Below are positions 21,965 through 29,142 of a stretch of DNA of 29,142 nt, piece by piece; position 1 is the first letter of the stretch; the number at the start of each line of letters is the position of its first letter. The notes under the pieces were generated by a model. That model was not told where the DNA came from, made no database searches, and saw nothing but the letters and a program-made list of their open reading frames with translations. Source of the stretch: an uncultured Oscillospiraceae bacterium. GTDB taxonomy: Bacteria > Bacillota > Clostridia > Oscillospirales > Oscillospiraceae. The translations under genes and the position numbers were made by a program. The stretch covers positions 1 through 29,142 of the forward strand of contig CAJOCV010000003.1 of NCBI GenBank assembly GCA_905233785.1, given 5' to 3'.

Positions 21965-23602
21965 TTACTCGCTCTTGCGGATCAGAGAGAGCAGCGAGTC
22001 CTGCGTAACGCGGATGGAATTGAGAACAGTCGCGATGGCCGCTGCGGAATCGAGAAAGAGCGCAAACCAAACGGTGCACTTTCCGTTGATGGCAAGAAAA
22101 ATCAACAGCGCCTTCATCAGAAAGGCAAAAACTGCGTTTTCCGCCTGAAGCTGACCCATACGTTTGCCGATCTGAACGGCAAACGGCAGGTTGCTGAGCC
22201 GATCCGGATCAATGGCAGCATCCGCATACTTGCTCTTTTTGCTCACTCTCAGATCGACACTCGCATCGCTGTGCGCCTCAAACCCATTGGTATAAACATA
22301 CACGACACGGTTGTCTTCTCCCCCGCTCAGCTCTGAGATCAGCTTGAGCTTGCGCTCGAGGTCACATTCGCCATAAACCTCGTCAAACTTAAAGGCTTCG
22401 GCAGTCTTCTGGCTCTGCTCGGCGCTATCCTCGGTCAGCAAGACGCAGCGCTGAAGGCCGACCTCACGCATATTCTCCGTCAGCTCTCTCGCTTCCTCAT
22501 TCGTGCTCGCCGAAAGGATCAGTTTTCCGACATAGCGTCCCGCAATCACAAGGAAGAAGACCTGGCCTGCCTCCTGCTCCTGCGGAATACGGACACCACG
22601 GCTGACAAGATAATCCCCTGTAGCCACGAGAACCGGATTTCCGGCAATCTTAACGGAGACGCCGCTGCCGGGAATTTCCGTGAAATCACTGATAACCTCA
22701 AGCTTATATTCCTGATCGTATGCATCGGACACAGCCTTGGCCACGGGCTGCTCGGAATAATAGAGCGCATGGGCGGCAAAGTTCATCATGGTCTGCTTGT
22801 CGATCATCTCAGAGCGCACGGCAAGGAGCCGCGGCGCCTCTTCGGAGAAGATGCCCGCCTTGTCAAACACGGCGCTTTCTGCGTGGGCGAGAGCCTCAAG
22901 ATTGGCCGCCTTATTGAACAAAAGCCCCTGCCGCGCGGCAAAGCACTGCCCCACGATTGCCGTGAGCGGCGCTGCAGCTACAACAGAAAGTGGGGTGCAG
23001 ACCGCAAGGATCATCAGCATACGGTGAATGGAGGTGCGAAAGGCGGGGCCGGTGAAGGGAAGCACGATCGCATACACCAGGGCAAACACCATCGCGGCCT
23101 TGAGCACAACGGAGACGCTTCGGCTGATGGCGGTGCCAAGCTCGGTATCTCCGTCATCCGCCGCGCCAACAAGCTCATGCAGCCTTGCGACACGCTCGCC
23201 GTCCTCTTCGCTGACAAGCTCGAGAGCAGAATCGCGGGTGCGCTTTTCCGCATAGCGAAGCGCCGCCACGCAGACCTGGTAGAGGGTCACGGCAACAGCG
23301 CCGTCCTCCGGAAAACCGAGAACGATCGTGCCGAAAACGACGATGAGAAGAACGACAGGAGCGGCAAAATAGTCTTTTCTCAGCACAGCATCAACTGCTT
23401 CAAAGCCCAGATCAAGCCCTGCGGCGATGGCTGCCAGAATCAGCAGCGCATAGCGCAAGGCTGTCGGCATTTTGACGATCAGCGCAACAGCCGTCAAAAT
23501 CGCCGCAAGGCCAACGCGCGCAAGCAGAACCAGATCCGGTGTGCCGGAATCGGTCACTTTTTTATATGCAAGGCTTTTGATGCGCGCAAGAATCTGGCCC
23601 AT
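21965..23602 (-). CDS. Degenerate P-type-ATPase-like membrane protein (probable pseudoenzyme)
   Basis: The 545-residue product aligns by eye with P1B-type heavy-metal ATPases but lacks their key residues. The CPx position reads AVCTPLS (C202), the phosphorylation motif DKTGT reads DKAGI (D247, with both Thr lost), and GDGxNDAPAL is replaced by NGFEAHSDAS (439-448). The actuator domain with its TGE loop is missing; only a remnant (GDTELGTAIS) remains before the next helix. N-domain-like segments (PGSGVSVKIAG, VATGDYL) survive, and helices flank the core (about 25-65, 80-115, 166-215, 490-535). The open frame is uninterrupted. The frame begins with GTG 23611, but AGGAGG lies 8 nt before ATG 23602, so I use that. 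It follows the aldolase gene by 42 nt. Ion transport is unlikely; the function is unknown. Confidence 0.8.
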   Translation of the reverse strand: MGQILARIKSLAYKKVTDSGTPDLVLLARVGLAAILTAVALIVKMPTALRYALLILAAIAAGLDLGFEAVDAVLRKDYFAAPVVLLIVVFGTIVLGFPEDGAVAVTLYQVCVAALRYAEKRTRDSALELVSEEDGERVARLHELVGAADDGDTELGTAISRSVSVVLKAAMVFALVYAIVLPFTGPAFRTSIHRMLMILAVCTPLSVVAAAPLTAIVGQCFAARQGLLFNKAANLEALAHAESAVFDKAGIFSEEAPRLLAVRSEMIDKQTMMNFAAHALYYSEQPVAKAVSDAYDQEYKLEVISDFTEIPGSGVSVKIAGNPVLVATGDYLVSRGVRIPQEQEAGQVFFLVIAGRYVGKLILSASTNEEARELTENMREVGLQRCVLLTEDSAEQSQKTAEAFKFDEVYGECDLERKLKLISELSGGEDNRVVYVYTNGFEAHSDASVDLRVSKKSKYADAAIDPDRLSNLPFAVQIGKRMGQLQAENAVFAFLMKALLIFLAINGKCTVWFALFLDSAAAIATVLNSIRVTQDSLLSLIRKSE

Positions 23603-23644
23603 CTCCGCCACCTCCTGTCGTAATAGTCAAAACGTTATCTGAAA

Positions 23645-24613
23645 TCAGGCTTTGCCGTCGGAGCCGAGAACGTGGACGATCTTATGGGCGACCATGTCCT
23701 TAACAGCCTGACGGGCGGGCTTGAGGTACTGGCGCGGGTCGAAATGATCGGGATGCTCGGCAAAGTACTTGCGAATATTACCGGTCATGGCCAGACGGAT
23801 ATCAGAGTCGATGTTGATCTTGCAGACCGCGAGCTTGGCAGCCTCGCGAAGCTGATCCTCGGGAATGCCGATCGCGTCGGGCATATTGCCGCCGTACTGG
23901 TTGACCATCTTCACGAATTCCTGGGGAACGGAAGAGGAGCCGTGCAGCACGATGGGGAAGCCGGGCAGGCGCTTGATGCACTCTTCGAGAACGTCGAAAC
24001 GGAGGGGAGGCGGAACCAGAACGCCGTCGGCGTTGCGGGTGCACTGGGAAGCCTTGAATTTGTAAGCGCCGTGAGAAGTACCGATGGCGATGGCCAGGGA
24101 GTCGCAGCCGGTGCGGGTGACGAACTCTTCCACTTCCTCGGGGCGGGTGTAGCTCTCGTGACCGTGCTCGACAGCAACCTCATCCTCAACGCCGGCGAGG
24201 GTACCAAGCTCAGCCTCGACCACGACGCCGTGATCGTGGGCGTACTCAACGACCTGACGGGTCAGGGCGATGTTCTCCTCAAAGGACTTGGAGGAAGCGT
24301 CGATCATAACGGAGGTGAAGCCGCCGTCGATGCAGTTCTTGCAGAGCTCGAAGGTATCGCCATGGTCCAGATGCAGAGCAATGGGGATTTCGGGGTTTTC
24401 AATAACGGCGGCCTCGACCAGCTTCACCAGATAGGTGTGGTTGGCGTAAGCGCGGGCGCCCTTGGAGACCTGGAGGATGACGGGGCTCTTCAGCTCACCG
24501 GCAGCCTCGGTAATTCCCTGGACGATCTCCATGTTGTTGACATTGAACGCGCCGACAGCATAGCCGCCGTTATAGGCCTTCGCGAACATTTCTTTGGTGG
24601 TGACAAGTGCCAT
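23645..24613 (-). CDS. fba: Class II fructose-1,6-bisphosphate aldolase
   Basis: The 322-residue glycolytic enzyme splits fructose 1,6-bisphosphate into dihydroxyacetone phosphate and glyceraldehyde 3-phosphate using zinc. Characteristic segments are GAFNVNNME near the N-terminus, the zinc and catalytic block LHLDHGD (80-86; D83, H84), SVMIDASS, VEAELGTLAGVED, IGTSHGAYK and the phosphate-binding LHGSSS. AAAGGAG lies 9 nt before ATG 24613, behind a good promoter. It is divergent from the phosphofructokinase, so two consecutive steps of the pathway share one intergenic region. Confidence 0.96.
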   Translation of the reverse strand: MALVTTKEMFAKAYNGGYAVGAFNVNNMEIVQGITEAAGELKSPVILQVSKGARAYANHTYLVKLVEAAVIENPEIPIALHLDHGDTFELCKNCIDGGFTSVMIDASSKSFEENIALTRQVVEYAHDHGVVVEAELGTLAGVEDEVAVEHGHESYTRPEEVEEFVTRTGCDSLAIAIGTSHGAYKFKASQCTRNADGVLVPPPLRFDVLEECIKRLPGFPIVLHGSSSVPQEFVKMVNQYGGNMPDAIGIPEDQLREAAKLAVCKINIDSDIRLAMTGNIRKYFAEHPDHFDPRQYLKPARQAVKDMVAHKIVHVLGSDGKA

Positions 24614-24671
24614 TTTCTTTTCTCCTTTATTAATTTTTGTTGAAATAGCATATTTACAAATTTGCTTTTAT

Positions 24672-24700
24672 ATTATATGCTCAATCCGCGACAGAATCAA
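24672..24700 (-). promoter_or_regulatory. Sigma-A-type promoter of fba
   Basis: TTGATT (24695-24700) and a perfect TATAAT (24672-24677) are separated by 17 nt on the minus strand, placing the start near 24665 and the leader at about 50 nt. I see no equally good promoter for the divergent phosphofructokinase. Confidence 0.75.
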
Positions 24701-24720
24701 GAAGCACATTCAACAAATTG

Positions 24721-24739
24721 CAAATTTTTTAAAAATTTG
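24721..24739 (+). promoter_or_regulatory. AT-rich palindrome touching the phosphofructokinase ribosome binding site
   Basis: CAAATTTTT and AAAAATTTG are exact inverted arms around one T. The last G is also the first base of the GGAGG site (24739-24743). It could be a protein site or a weak RNA hairpin that limits ribosome access. Confidence 0.4.
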
Positions 24740-24753
24740 GAGGCTTTTTACAA

Positions 24754-25995
24754 ATGACTGAAAAACTGATCGGCTCGTGCATCTTCGGCCAGTCCGGCGG
24801 CCCCACCGCCGTCATCAACGCCAGTGCCTACGGCGTAATCCGCGCCGCGCTCGACGCGGAGGAGATCACCAAGGTTTACGGGGCTGCCCATGGCATCCAT
24901 GGCGTTCTGGACGATAAGCTGTACGTCATGGACGAGGAAGACCCGGAAGAACTGCGGCTCCTGCTGCACACTCCGTCTTCCGAGCTCGGCTCCTGCCGTT
25001 ACAAAATTGCCGATCCTGAAGTGGATGACACCGATTACAAGCGCATTCTTGAGATTTTCAAGAAGTACGATGTGCGTTACTTCTTCTATAACGGCGGCAA
25101 CGACTCCATGGACACCTGCAATAAGATCAGCCGTTATATGGAATCCGTCGGCTACGAGTGCCGTGTGATGGGCGTTCCCAAGACCATCGACAATGACCTT
25201 TACGGCACGGACCACTGCCCCGGCTTTGCCAGCGCCGCCAAGTACATTGCCACCTCCTGCATGGAGATCAACAAGGATGCGCGCGTATACGATAACGGCA
25301 TGATTACCGTGGTAGAGATCATGGGGCGTCACGCCGGCTGGCTCGCCGCAAGCGCCGCGCTTGCCACCGAGTACGGCTCAGGTCCCGACCTCATCTATCT
25401 GCCCGAGACCGATTTTGATATGGACAAGTTCCTTGCGGATGTTGAGCGCGTTTACAAGGCCAACGGCAAGGCCTTTATCGCCGTGTCCGAGGGCATCCAT
25501 TACGCCGACGGCAGCTTCGTCTCCGAGGCGAAGACCTCCTCCACGGACGGCTTTGGTCACGCCCAGCTCGGCGGTCTGGCCGCTCTGCTGGCTGACATCA
25601 TCAAAGAGAGGACCGGCGCGAAGGTGCGCGGCATTGAGATGAGTCTGCTGCAGCGCTGCGGCGCGCATCTGGCCTCCGCTACCGACGTGAAGGAAGCCTG
25701 CGCCGCCGGTATGGAGGCTGTCAATCGCGCGGTGGAAGGCACCACCGGCAAGATGGTTGCCTTTGAGCGCGAAATGGTGGACGGGCTCTATAACTGCAAG
25801 ATGGTTCTTCTTCCCCTCTCCTCTGTTGCCAACTACGAGAAGAAGGTTCCGCTGGAGTGGATCAACGAGGAGCATAACGGCCTCAAGCGTGAGTTCATCG
25901 ACTACGTGCTGCCCCTCATTCAGGGCGAGCCCGAGCTGCCTCTGGTCAACTCTCTCCCCCGTTACGCCCACCTCAAGAAAGTTCTTGCAAAATAA
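24754..25995 (+). CDS. pfp: 6-phosphofructokinase, probably PPi-dependent
   Basis: The 413-residue enzyme phosphorylates fructose 6-phosphate. GQSGGPTAVIN is at 12-22, GGNDSMDT at 114-121 and PKTIDND at 142-148. The Asp at position 117 (where ATP enzymes have Gly in GGDGS) and Lys143 (ATP enzymes have Gly in PGTIDND) are the residues that mark PPi-dependent enzymes. MGRHAGWLA and EGIHY follow as expected. GGAGG lies 10 nt before ATG 24754, and the gene ends 20 nt before a strong terminator. It would make glycolysis reversible and ATP-sparing, as in many anaerobes. The donor is inferred from these two residues only. Confidence 0.93.
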   Translation: MTEKLIGSCIFGQSGGPTAVINASAYGVIRAALDAEEITKVYGAAHGIHGVLDDKLYVMDEEDPEELRLLLHTPSSELGSCRYKIADPEVDDTDYKRILEIFKKYDVRYFFYNGGNDSMDTCNKISRYMESVGYECRVMGVPKTIDNDLYGTDHCPGFASAAKYIATSCMEINKDARVYDNGMITVVEIMGRHAGWLAASAALATEYGSGPDLIYLPETDFDMDKFLADVERVYKANGKAFIAVSEGIHYADGSFVSEAKTSSTDGFGHAQLGGLAALLADIIKERTGAKVRGIEMSLLQRCGAHLASATDVKEACAAGMEAVNRAVEGTTGKMVAFEREMVDGLYNCKMVLLPLSSVANYEKKVPLEWINEEHNGLKREFIDYVLPLIQGEPELPLVNSLPRYAHLKKVLAK

Positions 25996-26015
25996 AAGCT
26001 TGTTCGCAAAAATCT

Positions 26016-26050
26016 GGGGCTGTGAAAAAACGGAGTTTTTTCACAGCCCC
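26016..26050 (+). terminator. Intrinsic terminator after the phosphofructokinase gene
   Basis: GGGGCTGTGAAAAAAC and GTTTTTTCACAGCCCC form a perfect 16-bp stem with a 3-nt loop, followed by TTTTG. The same GGGGCTGTG core reappears at 26831 and 29024. Confidence 0.9.
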
Positions 26051-26060
26051 TTTTGTAAAG

Positions 26061-26192
26061 GGCAACACCGCATAATTCGGCGAGAGCGAATTTCGAGAAA
26101 AACTGAGTTCTGATGATGGCACTTTTTTGCAGGAATACTTTGTGTATTGCAAGAAAACGAAAGGCGCCGATGACGGATTGTGCGGTGCTGCC
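26061..26192. repeat. Short element bounded by imperfect 19-bp inverted repeats
   Basis: GGCAACACCGCATAATTCG (26061-26079) is repeated in inverse at 26174-26192 with three mismatches. The 132-bp interval also contains smaller stems (ATTCG...CGAAT near the left end and a TTGCA/AATAC stem near the centre). It lies between a terminator and the ribosome binding site of the next gene and holds no credible gene. It could be a MITE-like remnant or a structured leader. Confidence 0.55.
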
Positions 26193-26207
26193 AAAGAGGA
26201 AAATACG

Positions 26208-26840
26208 ATGCTTGAGCTTAAAAAGCCCTACCCTTCTGTGCAAAATGACCATAGCGAAAGCTACGGCGGAAATCAGATGCTCTCCGACAAAGCGATGATC
26301 CGCCGCTGCGGCTGTGGGGCTGTGGCGGCTCTGGATCTGCTGCACTATCTGACCGGGGAAGCCTCCATACCGCTTGCGCGCTATAACGAAGAGCTGACCG
26401 GCGTCTGCCGCCGTTATCTCCCGCTCATTCCCGGGCGGGGCATCAACGGGCTGGAGCTTGCCTTCGGTGTGAGCCGGATGCTGCGGGAAAAGCGTTTGCC
26501 CTATCACGCGCTCTGGGTCTTCTCCGGCGCAAAGCTCTTTGAGCGTATCCGGGAAATGCTGGAAAATGATCTTCCCGTGATCCTCTCCATCGGGCCAAAC
26601 TTCCCCAGACTGTGGGAGAAGGAGAAGCTCCGCTTCTATACCCGCACAGCTGACGGGCGCTATCTCCCCGCCGCCAGGGCGAGGAGCCATTACGTCACCG
26701 TCACGGGCATGGACGAGCAGTGGCTGAAAATCGCCTCCTGGGGACGGAAATACTACATTTCCCGCGAGGAGTATGCCGCCTTTGTGAAGGAGTATAGCAG
26801 TTATCTCTTCAGCAATCTTCTGTATCTGAAGGGGCTGTGA
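26208..26840 (+). CDS. C39/papain-like cysteine-peptidase-like protein of unknown function
   Basis: I do not recognise a named family. The 210-residue product has NQMLSDKAMIRRCGCGAVAA at 22-41, which resembles the Q-then-CGCGA nucleophile helix of C39-like peptidases (Gln23 and Cys34 or Cys36). SHYVTVTGMD at 160-169 gives a plausible catalytic His161, and IASWGRKYYIS follows where the third residue usually lies. No signal peptide or membrane helix is seen, so it is probably cytosolic. The frame is open from 26127, but ATG 26208 follows AGAGGA by 7 nt and lies just past the inverted-repeat element. The stop codon lies inside a copy of the GGGGCTGTGA repeat. Peptidase activity is only a possibility; a transferase of the same fold is an alternative. 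Confidence 0.75.
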   Translation: MLELKKPYPSVQNDHSESYGGNQMLSDKAMIRRCGCGAVAALDLLHYLTGEASIPLARYNEELTGVCRRYLPLIPGRGINGLELAFGVSRMLREKRLPYHALWVFSGAKLFERIREMLENDLPVILSIGPNFPRLWEKEKLRFYTRTADGRYLPAARARSHYVTVTGMDEQWLKIASWGRKYYISREEYAAFVKEYSSYLFSNLLYLKGL

Positions 26841-26861
26841 AAAAAGTCCCTGAAAAAAGAA

Positions 26862-26897
26862 GGGGGCTGAGAAAAAACTTTGTTTTTCACAGCCCCC
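26862..26897 (+). terminator. Hairpin after the C39-like gene
   Basis: GGGGGCTGAGAAAAA pairs with TTTTTCACAGCCCCC with one mismatch and a 6-nt loop. The same right arm can pair perfectly over 14 bp with the copy at 26831-26844, so two alternative stems exist. A short T-containing stretch (CAGTTCTTTTGC) follows. Confidence 0.7.
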
Positions 26898-26985
26898 AGT
26901 TCTTTTGCATTCTGCAAGCCGGTATCACACACCTGCGCTGATCGGCGCCGTAGGCGACTTTTTCAGCATTTCCTGAACGTTCCGC

Positions 26986-27014
26986 TTGTCTAACCGACGA
27001 AAAAACGCTACAAT
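26986..27014 (+). promoter_or_regulatory. Sigma-A-type promoter of the diguanylate cyclase gene
   Basis: TTGTCT (26986-26991) and TACAAT (27009-27014) are separated by 17 nt. Transcription would begin near 27021, giving a leader of about 19 nt with GGAGGG before ATG 27040. This excludes the in-frame TTG at 26986 as a start, because it is the -35 box. Confidence 0.75.
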
Positions 27015-27039
27015 ATACAAAAAGCTTTCGGAGGGCGAC

Positions 27040-29019
27040 ATGGAGAGCATGGTGTATGACAAGAGCGGACGGCGGCCGATTGTCGGCGTGATGACCGGCA
27101 GCTTTCATACCGATTATTCCCGTCTCATCACCGGGGCGATATGTTCCCGTCTGAGAGCGGAGGGGATGGACGTGCGGCTTTTTCAGGGGCTGGACGCCTC
27201 CCGTTTTCTGAACATTGAGGGCTATGTGGACAAAGGCTTTGACAGACACTACTATTCTCAGTTTGAATACAGCCGCTTCCTTCGGCCTGATCTGCTGGTG
27301 GTGTCCTTCAGCACCATCTCCGCGGTGGAGCGTCCTCTCAGCATGCGGCAATTCAGCGGCATTGTGTCGGATGTCCCGATCATTGCGCTGGAGACAGACG
27401 AGGAGCTTCCGAACAGCATGTACATCCTCGTGGATAACTATCAGGGGATGTGCGACTGTGTGGAGCACTTGATATTGGAGCACGGCTGCCGGAACATTTG
27501 CTATATCTCCGGCCCGCGCGGCGTGGCGGACGCCGAGCTGCGCTTGAAAGCTTACCTCGACACGATGCATCGGCACGGCCTTACAGCCGGAGAGTCTACG
27601 GTCGTTTATGGGGACTTCACCGATCAGGTTGACCCCCTGATCGAGCAGCTGCTCGAGCGCTGCGCCGAGCCTGACGCCATCGTCTGTGCAAACGATGAGA
27701 TGGCGGAGAGCGCCTACCGTGTGCTGCGCGCGCACGGCTTACGCCCCGGCACGGACGTGGCCGTGACCGGTTTTGACGACAACAACGCCGCGCGGATCAT
27801 GAACCCGCCTCTGACCTCGGTACGCCAATCCAAGGAGGAGCTTGCCGAACAGGTGGCGCAGGCGGCGCTCGCCTTTTTGCGCGGTGAAAAACCCGCGTCT
27901 GTAAAGCTCTCGGCACACCTGGTGCGGCGCTCCTCCTGCGGCTGCCCGCAGAGGCAGATCGTTGAGCAGGAGTTTCTGATGAGACAGAACGTGGCGATGG
28001 GCTACCGCGGAACCATCAAGCGTATGTCCCAAGAGAGCATGCTGACCTCACTGATGCTGCGAAACCTGCTGGATGAGCGTGTAACAGTGCATTCTTTTCT
28101 CAGGCGGCTCGGCAAGATGCTGCACCAGCTCGGCGCGGAGGCCTCCTGGATCGCGCTGTTGGAGGAGCCTATGATCGTAACAGACGAACGGACACAGCGG
28201 CTTCCCGACCGGCTGCGCTTACATATGGTGCAGCGCGGGAACCAGGTGCGGGATTGGTCACGAAAAAACGCGCCGCTTCTTTTGGCGGGCGGAACAGAAA
28301 CGGTAAATTCACTGCTGTCGCCGCAGCCGTTGGATAAGATCGACGCGGTATTCCCTCTCTTCTACGGAAGCCGACACTATGGTGTCTTCGTTGTGCGTCT
28401 GCCGCTGGACGATATGCTGTTTTATTACACCGTATCCCTCCAGATCGGAACGGGGTTTCGCTATCTCTTCATGGCGCTCGATGAGCAGGAGGCGCGCGCC
28501 GCCCTGGAGGAGAAGAACCAAATCCTCGCGTTCTCCGCAAGCCACGACAATCTGACCGGGCTTTTTAACCGCGTGGGCGTGATGAACCATATCTACGATT
28601 ACATTCGCGTAAACGGCCAGGATCGGTGCTATGTCGCGGTTATGGCCGACCTCGATCACCTCAAGCAGATCAATGACAGCTTCGGTCACAGCATGGGCGA
28701 CTGCGCCATCTGCAAGGCGGCTCAGCTTCTACGCGAGTCGCTGCCGCAAGGCGCGCCTTTGGGACGCGCCGGCGGTGATGAGTTTATGGCGCTCTTTCTG
28801 GCGGAGGAAGAAAGCGCTCCCGAGGACTTTATACGCTGTGTGAAAGAGGTCTGTCGGAGTTATAATGCGTTTGCCGAGCATCCCTTCTACGTGGATATGT
28901 CTCTCGGCTGTCATCTGTTTCGCATGGCCAGAGGAAGCGATCTGCCCGCGATGTTCCGCCTCGCGGATGAAAAGCTCTATCTGGCAAAAAAAGAGCGGCG
29001 AAATTGCGTCCTTCGATAA
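27040..29019 (+). CDS. Diguanylate cyclase with a LacI-like ligand-binding sensor domain
   Basis: The 659-residue product has a periplasmic-binding-protein-1/LacI-like domain at about 12-300, starting RRPIVGVMTGSF and containing DAIVCANDEMAESAYRVL, AVTGFDDN and NPPLTSVRQ. The N-terminal DNA-binding helix-turn-helix of LacI is absent and no signal peptide is seen, so it probably senses a cytosolic ligand. A less defined region (310-485) may be GAF-like. The C-terminal GGDEF domain (about 495-655) has SHDNLTGLFNR, the metal site DLDHLKQINDSFGHSMGD and an intact GGDEF at 578-582. An RxxD inhibitory site before it is not seen. It is predicted to make c-di-GMP, the ligand of the EAL domain in the EPS locus, but it is transcribed separately. 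Confidence 0.92.
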   Translation: MESMVYDKSGRRPIVGVMTGSFHTDYSRLITGAICSRLRAEGMDVRLFQGLDASRFLNIEGYVDKGFDRHYYSQFEYSRFLRPDLLVVSFSTISAVERPLSMRQFSGIVSDVPIIALETDEELPNSMYILVDNYQGMCDCVEHLILEHGCRNICYISGPRGVADAELRLKAYLDTMHRHGLTAGESTVVYGDFTDQVDPLIEQLLERCAEPDAIVCANDEMAESAYRVLRAHGLRPGTDVAVTGFDDNNAARIMNPPLTSVRQSKEELAEQVAQAALAFLRGEKPASVKLSAHLVRRSSCGCPQRQIVEQEFLMRQNVAMGYRGTIKRMSQESMLTSLMLRNLLDERVTVHSFLRRLGKMLHQLGAEASWIALLEEPMIVTDERTQRLPDRLRLHMVQRGNQVRDWSRKNAPLLLAGGTETVNSLLSPQPLDKIDAVFPLFYGSRHYGVFVVRLPLDDMLFYYTVSLQIGTGFRYLFMALDEQEARAALEEKNQILAFSASHDNLTGLFNRVGVMNHIYDYIRVNGQDRCYVAVMADLDHLKQINDSFGHSMGDCAICKAAQLLRESLPQGAPLGRAGGDEFMALFLAEEESAPEDFIRCVKEVCRSYNAFAEHPFYVDMSLGCHLFRMARGSDLPAMFRLADEKLYLAKKERRNCVLR

Positions 29020-29033
29020 ACATGGGGCTGTGG

Positions 29034-29068
29034 TAACGATTCCGTCCCGTTCCGGGACTGAATCGTTA
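29034..29068 (+). other. Large hairpin after the diguanylate cyclase gene
   Basis: TAACGATTC-C-GTCCCG (29034-29049) pairs with CGGGAC-T-GAATCGTTA (29053-29068) around TTC, giving 15 pairs with one mismatch. It follows a GGGGCTGTG copy at 29024. No T-run follows, so it is not itself a classical terminator. Confidence 0.6.
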
Positions 29069-29115
29069 GAGGGGATGCACCCCGCTGCGCGCACTCGCGG
29101 CGGGGGAACGCTCGC

Positions 29116-29142
29116 ACACTTGCGGGGCGAGAAGTGTTTTTT
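29116..29142 (+). terminator. Possible terminator at the window edge
   Basis: ACACTT (29116-29121) pairs with AAGTGT (29132-29137), followed by at least five T residues up to the edge. The GC-rich loop could instead pair CTCGC with GCGAG. The stem is short, so confidence is low. Confidence 0.4.

Noticed and set aside
21965..23602. Annotation as a functional heavy-metal-exporting ATPase
   Set aside because: The phosphorylation motif, the GDGxND motif and the actuator loop are all lost, so transport activity is not supported.
23603..23611. GTG start of the P-type-ATPase-like gene
   Set aside because: GTG 23611 sits directly on the AGGAGG sequence, whereas ATG 23602 has correct spacing.
26986..27039. 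TTG start giving an 18-residue longer diguanylate cyclase
   Set aside because: The TTG is the -35 hexamer of a good promoter, and ATG 27040 has a GGAGGG site 5 nt before it.

Overview
The window looks like a chromosomal segment of a GC-rich, low-oxygen Gram-positive of the class Clostridia, probably Oscillospiraceae/Ruminococcaceae-like. The basis is strong GGAGG ribosome binding sites, Firmicutes-type sigma-A promoters, a class II aldolase beside a PPi-type phosphofructokinase, a PgcA-type phosphohexomutase and a LacI-like-sensor diguanylate cyclase. This assignment is inference; no rRNA, tRNA or other phylogenetic marker is present.

Positions 1-21,770 are one long exopolysaccharide (EPS) locus on the minus strand. 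In order of transcription it encodes an HTH-fused UDP-glucose dehydrogenase, a UDP-glucuronate 4-epimerase-like enzyme, a polyprenyl-phosphate sugar phosphotransferase, a GDP-mannose pyrophosphorylase and a phosphohexomutase. An internal promoter and leader hairpin follow, then a two-gene membrane pair: a MotA/ExbB-like channel fused to an EAL domain, and a MotB/ExbD-like helix carrying SpaA/Cna-B-like ectodomains. After these come a Wzz/Wzc-like co-polymerase with a 34-unit acidic octapeptide repeat tail, a VanZ-like membrane protein, a Wzy/O-antigen-ligase-like polymerase, a second internal promoter, a GT4 glycosyltransferase, an asparagine-synthase-like protein, an AlgD-like GDP-mannose dehydrogenase and the start of a heparinase II/III-like protein cut by the window edge. 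Together the sugar-nucleotide enzymes could supply UDP-GlcA, UDP-GalA and GDP-ManA, so an acidic, uronate-rich polymer is predicted. No flippase and no tyrosine phosphatase is visible; either may lie beyond position 1.

Positions 21,900-26,050 hold central metabolism plus an oddity: a degenerate P-type-ATPase-like protein (minus), fructose-bisphosphate aldolase (minus) and, divergently, a PPi-type phosphofructokinase (plus). Positions 26,060-29,142 (plus) hold an inverted-repeat element, a small C39/papain-like protein, a cassette of repeated GGGGCTGTG-type hairpins and a diguanylate cyclase with a LacI-like ligand-binding domain.

The most interesting system is the channel-EAL plus ectodomain pair at 11,014-14,288. 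It reads as a predicted ion-driven 5:2-type motor or channel (MotAB/ExbBD class) whose cytosolic part is a c-di-GMP-type EAL domain and whose outward part is an adhesin-like Cna-B domain string, placed inside a polysaccharide locus. Other unusual points are the HTH-Ugd fusion with operator-like half-sites over its own promoter, and the Wzc-like protein with a damaged Walker A motif and a long tandem-repeat tail.
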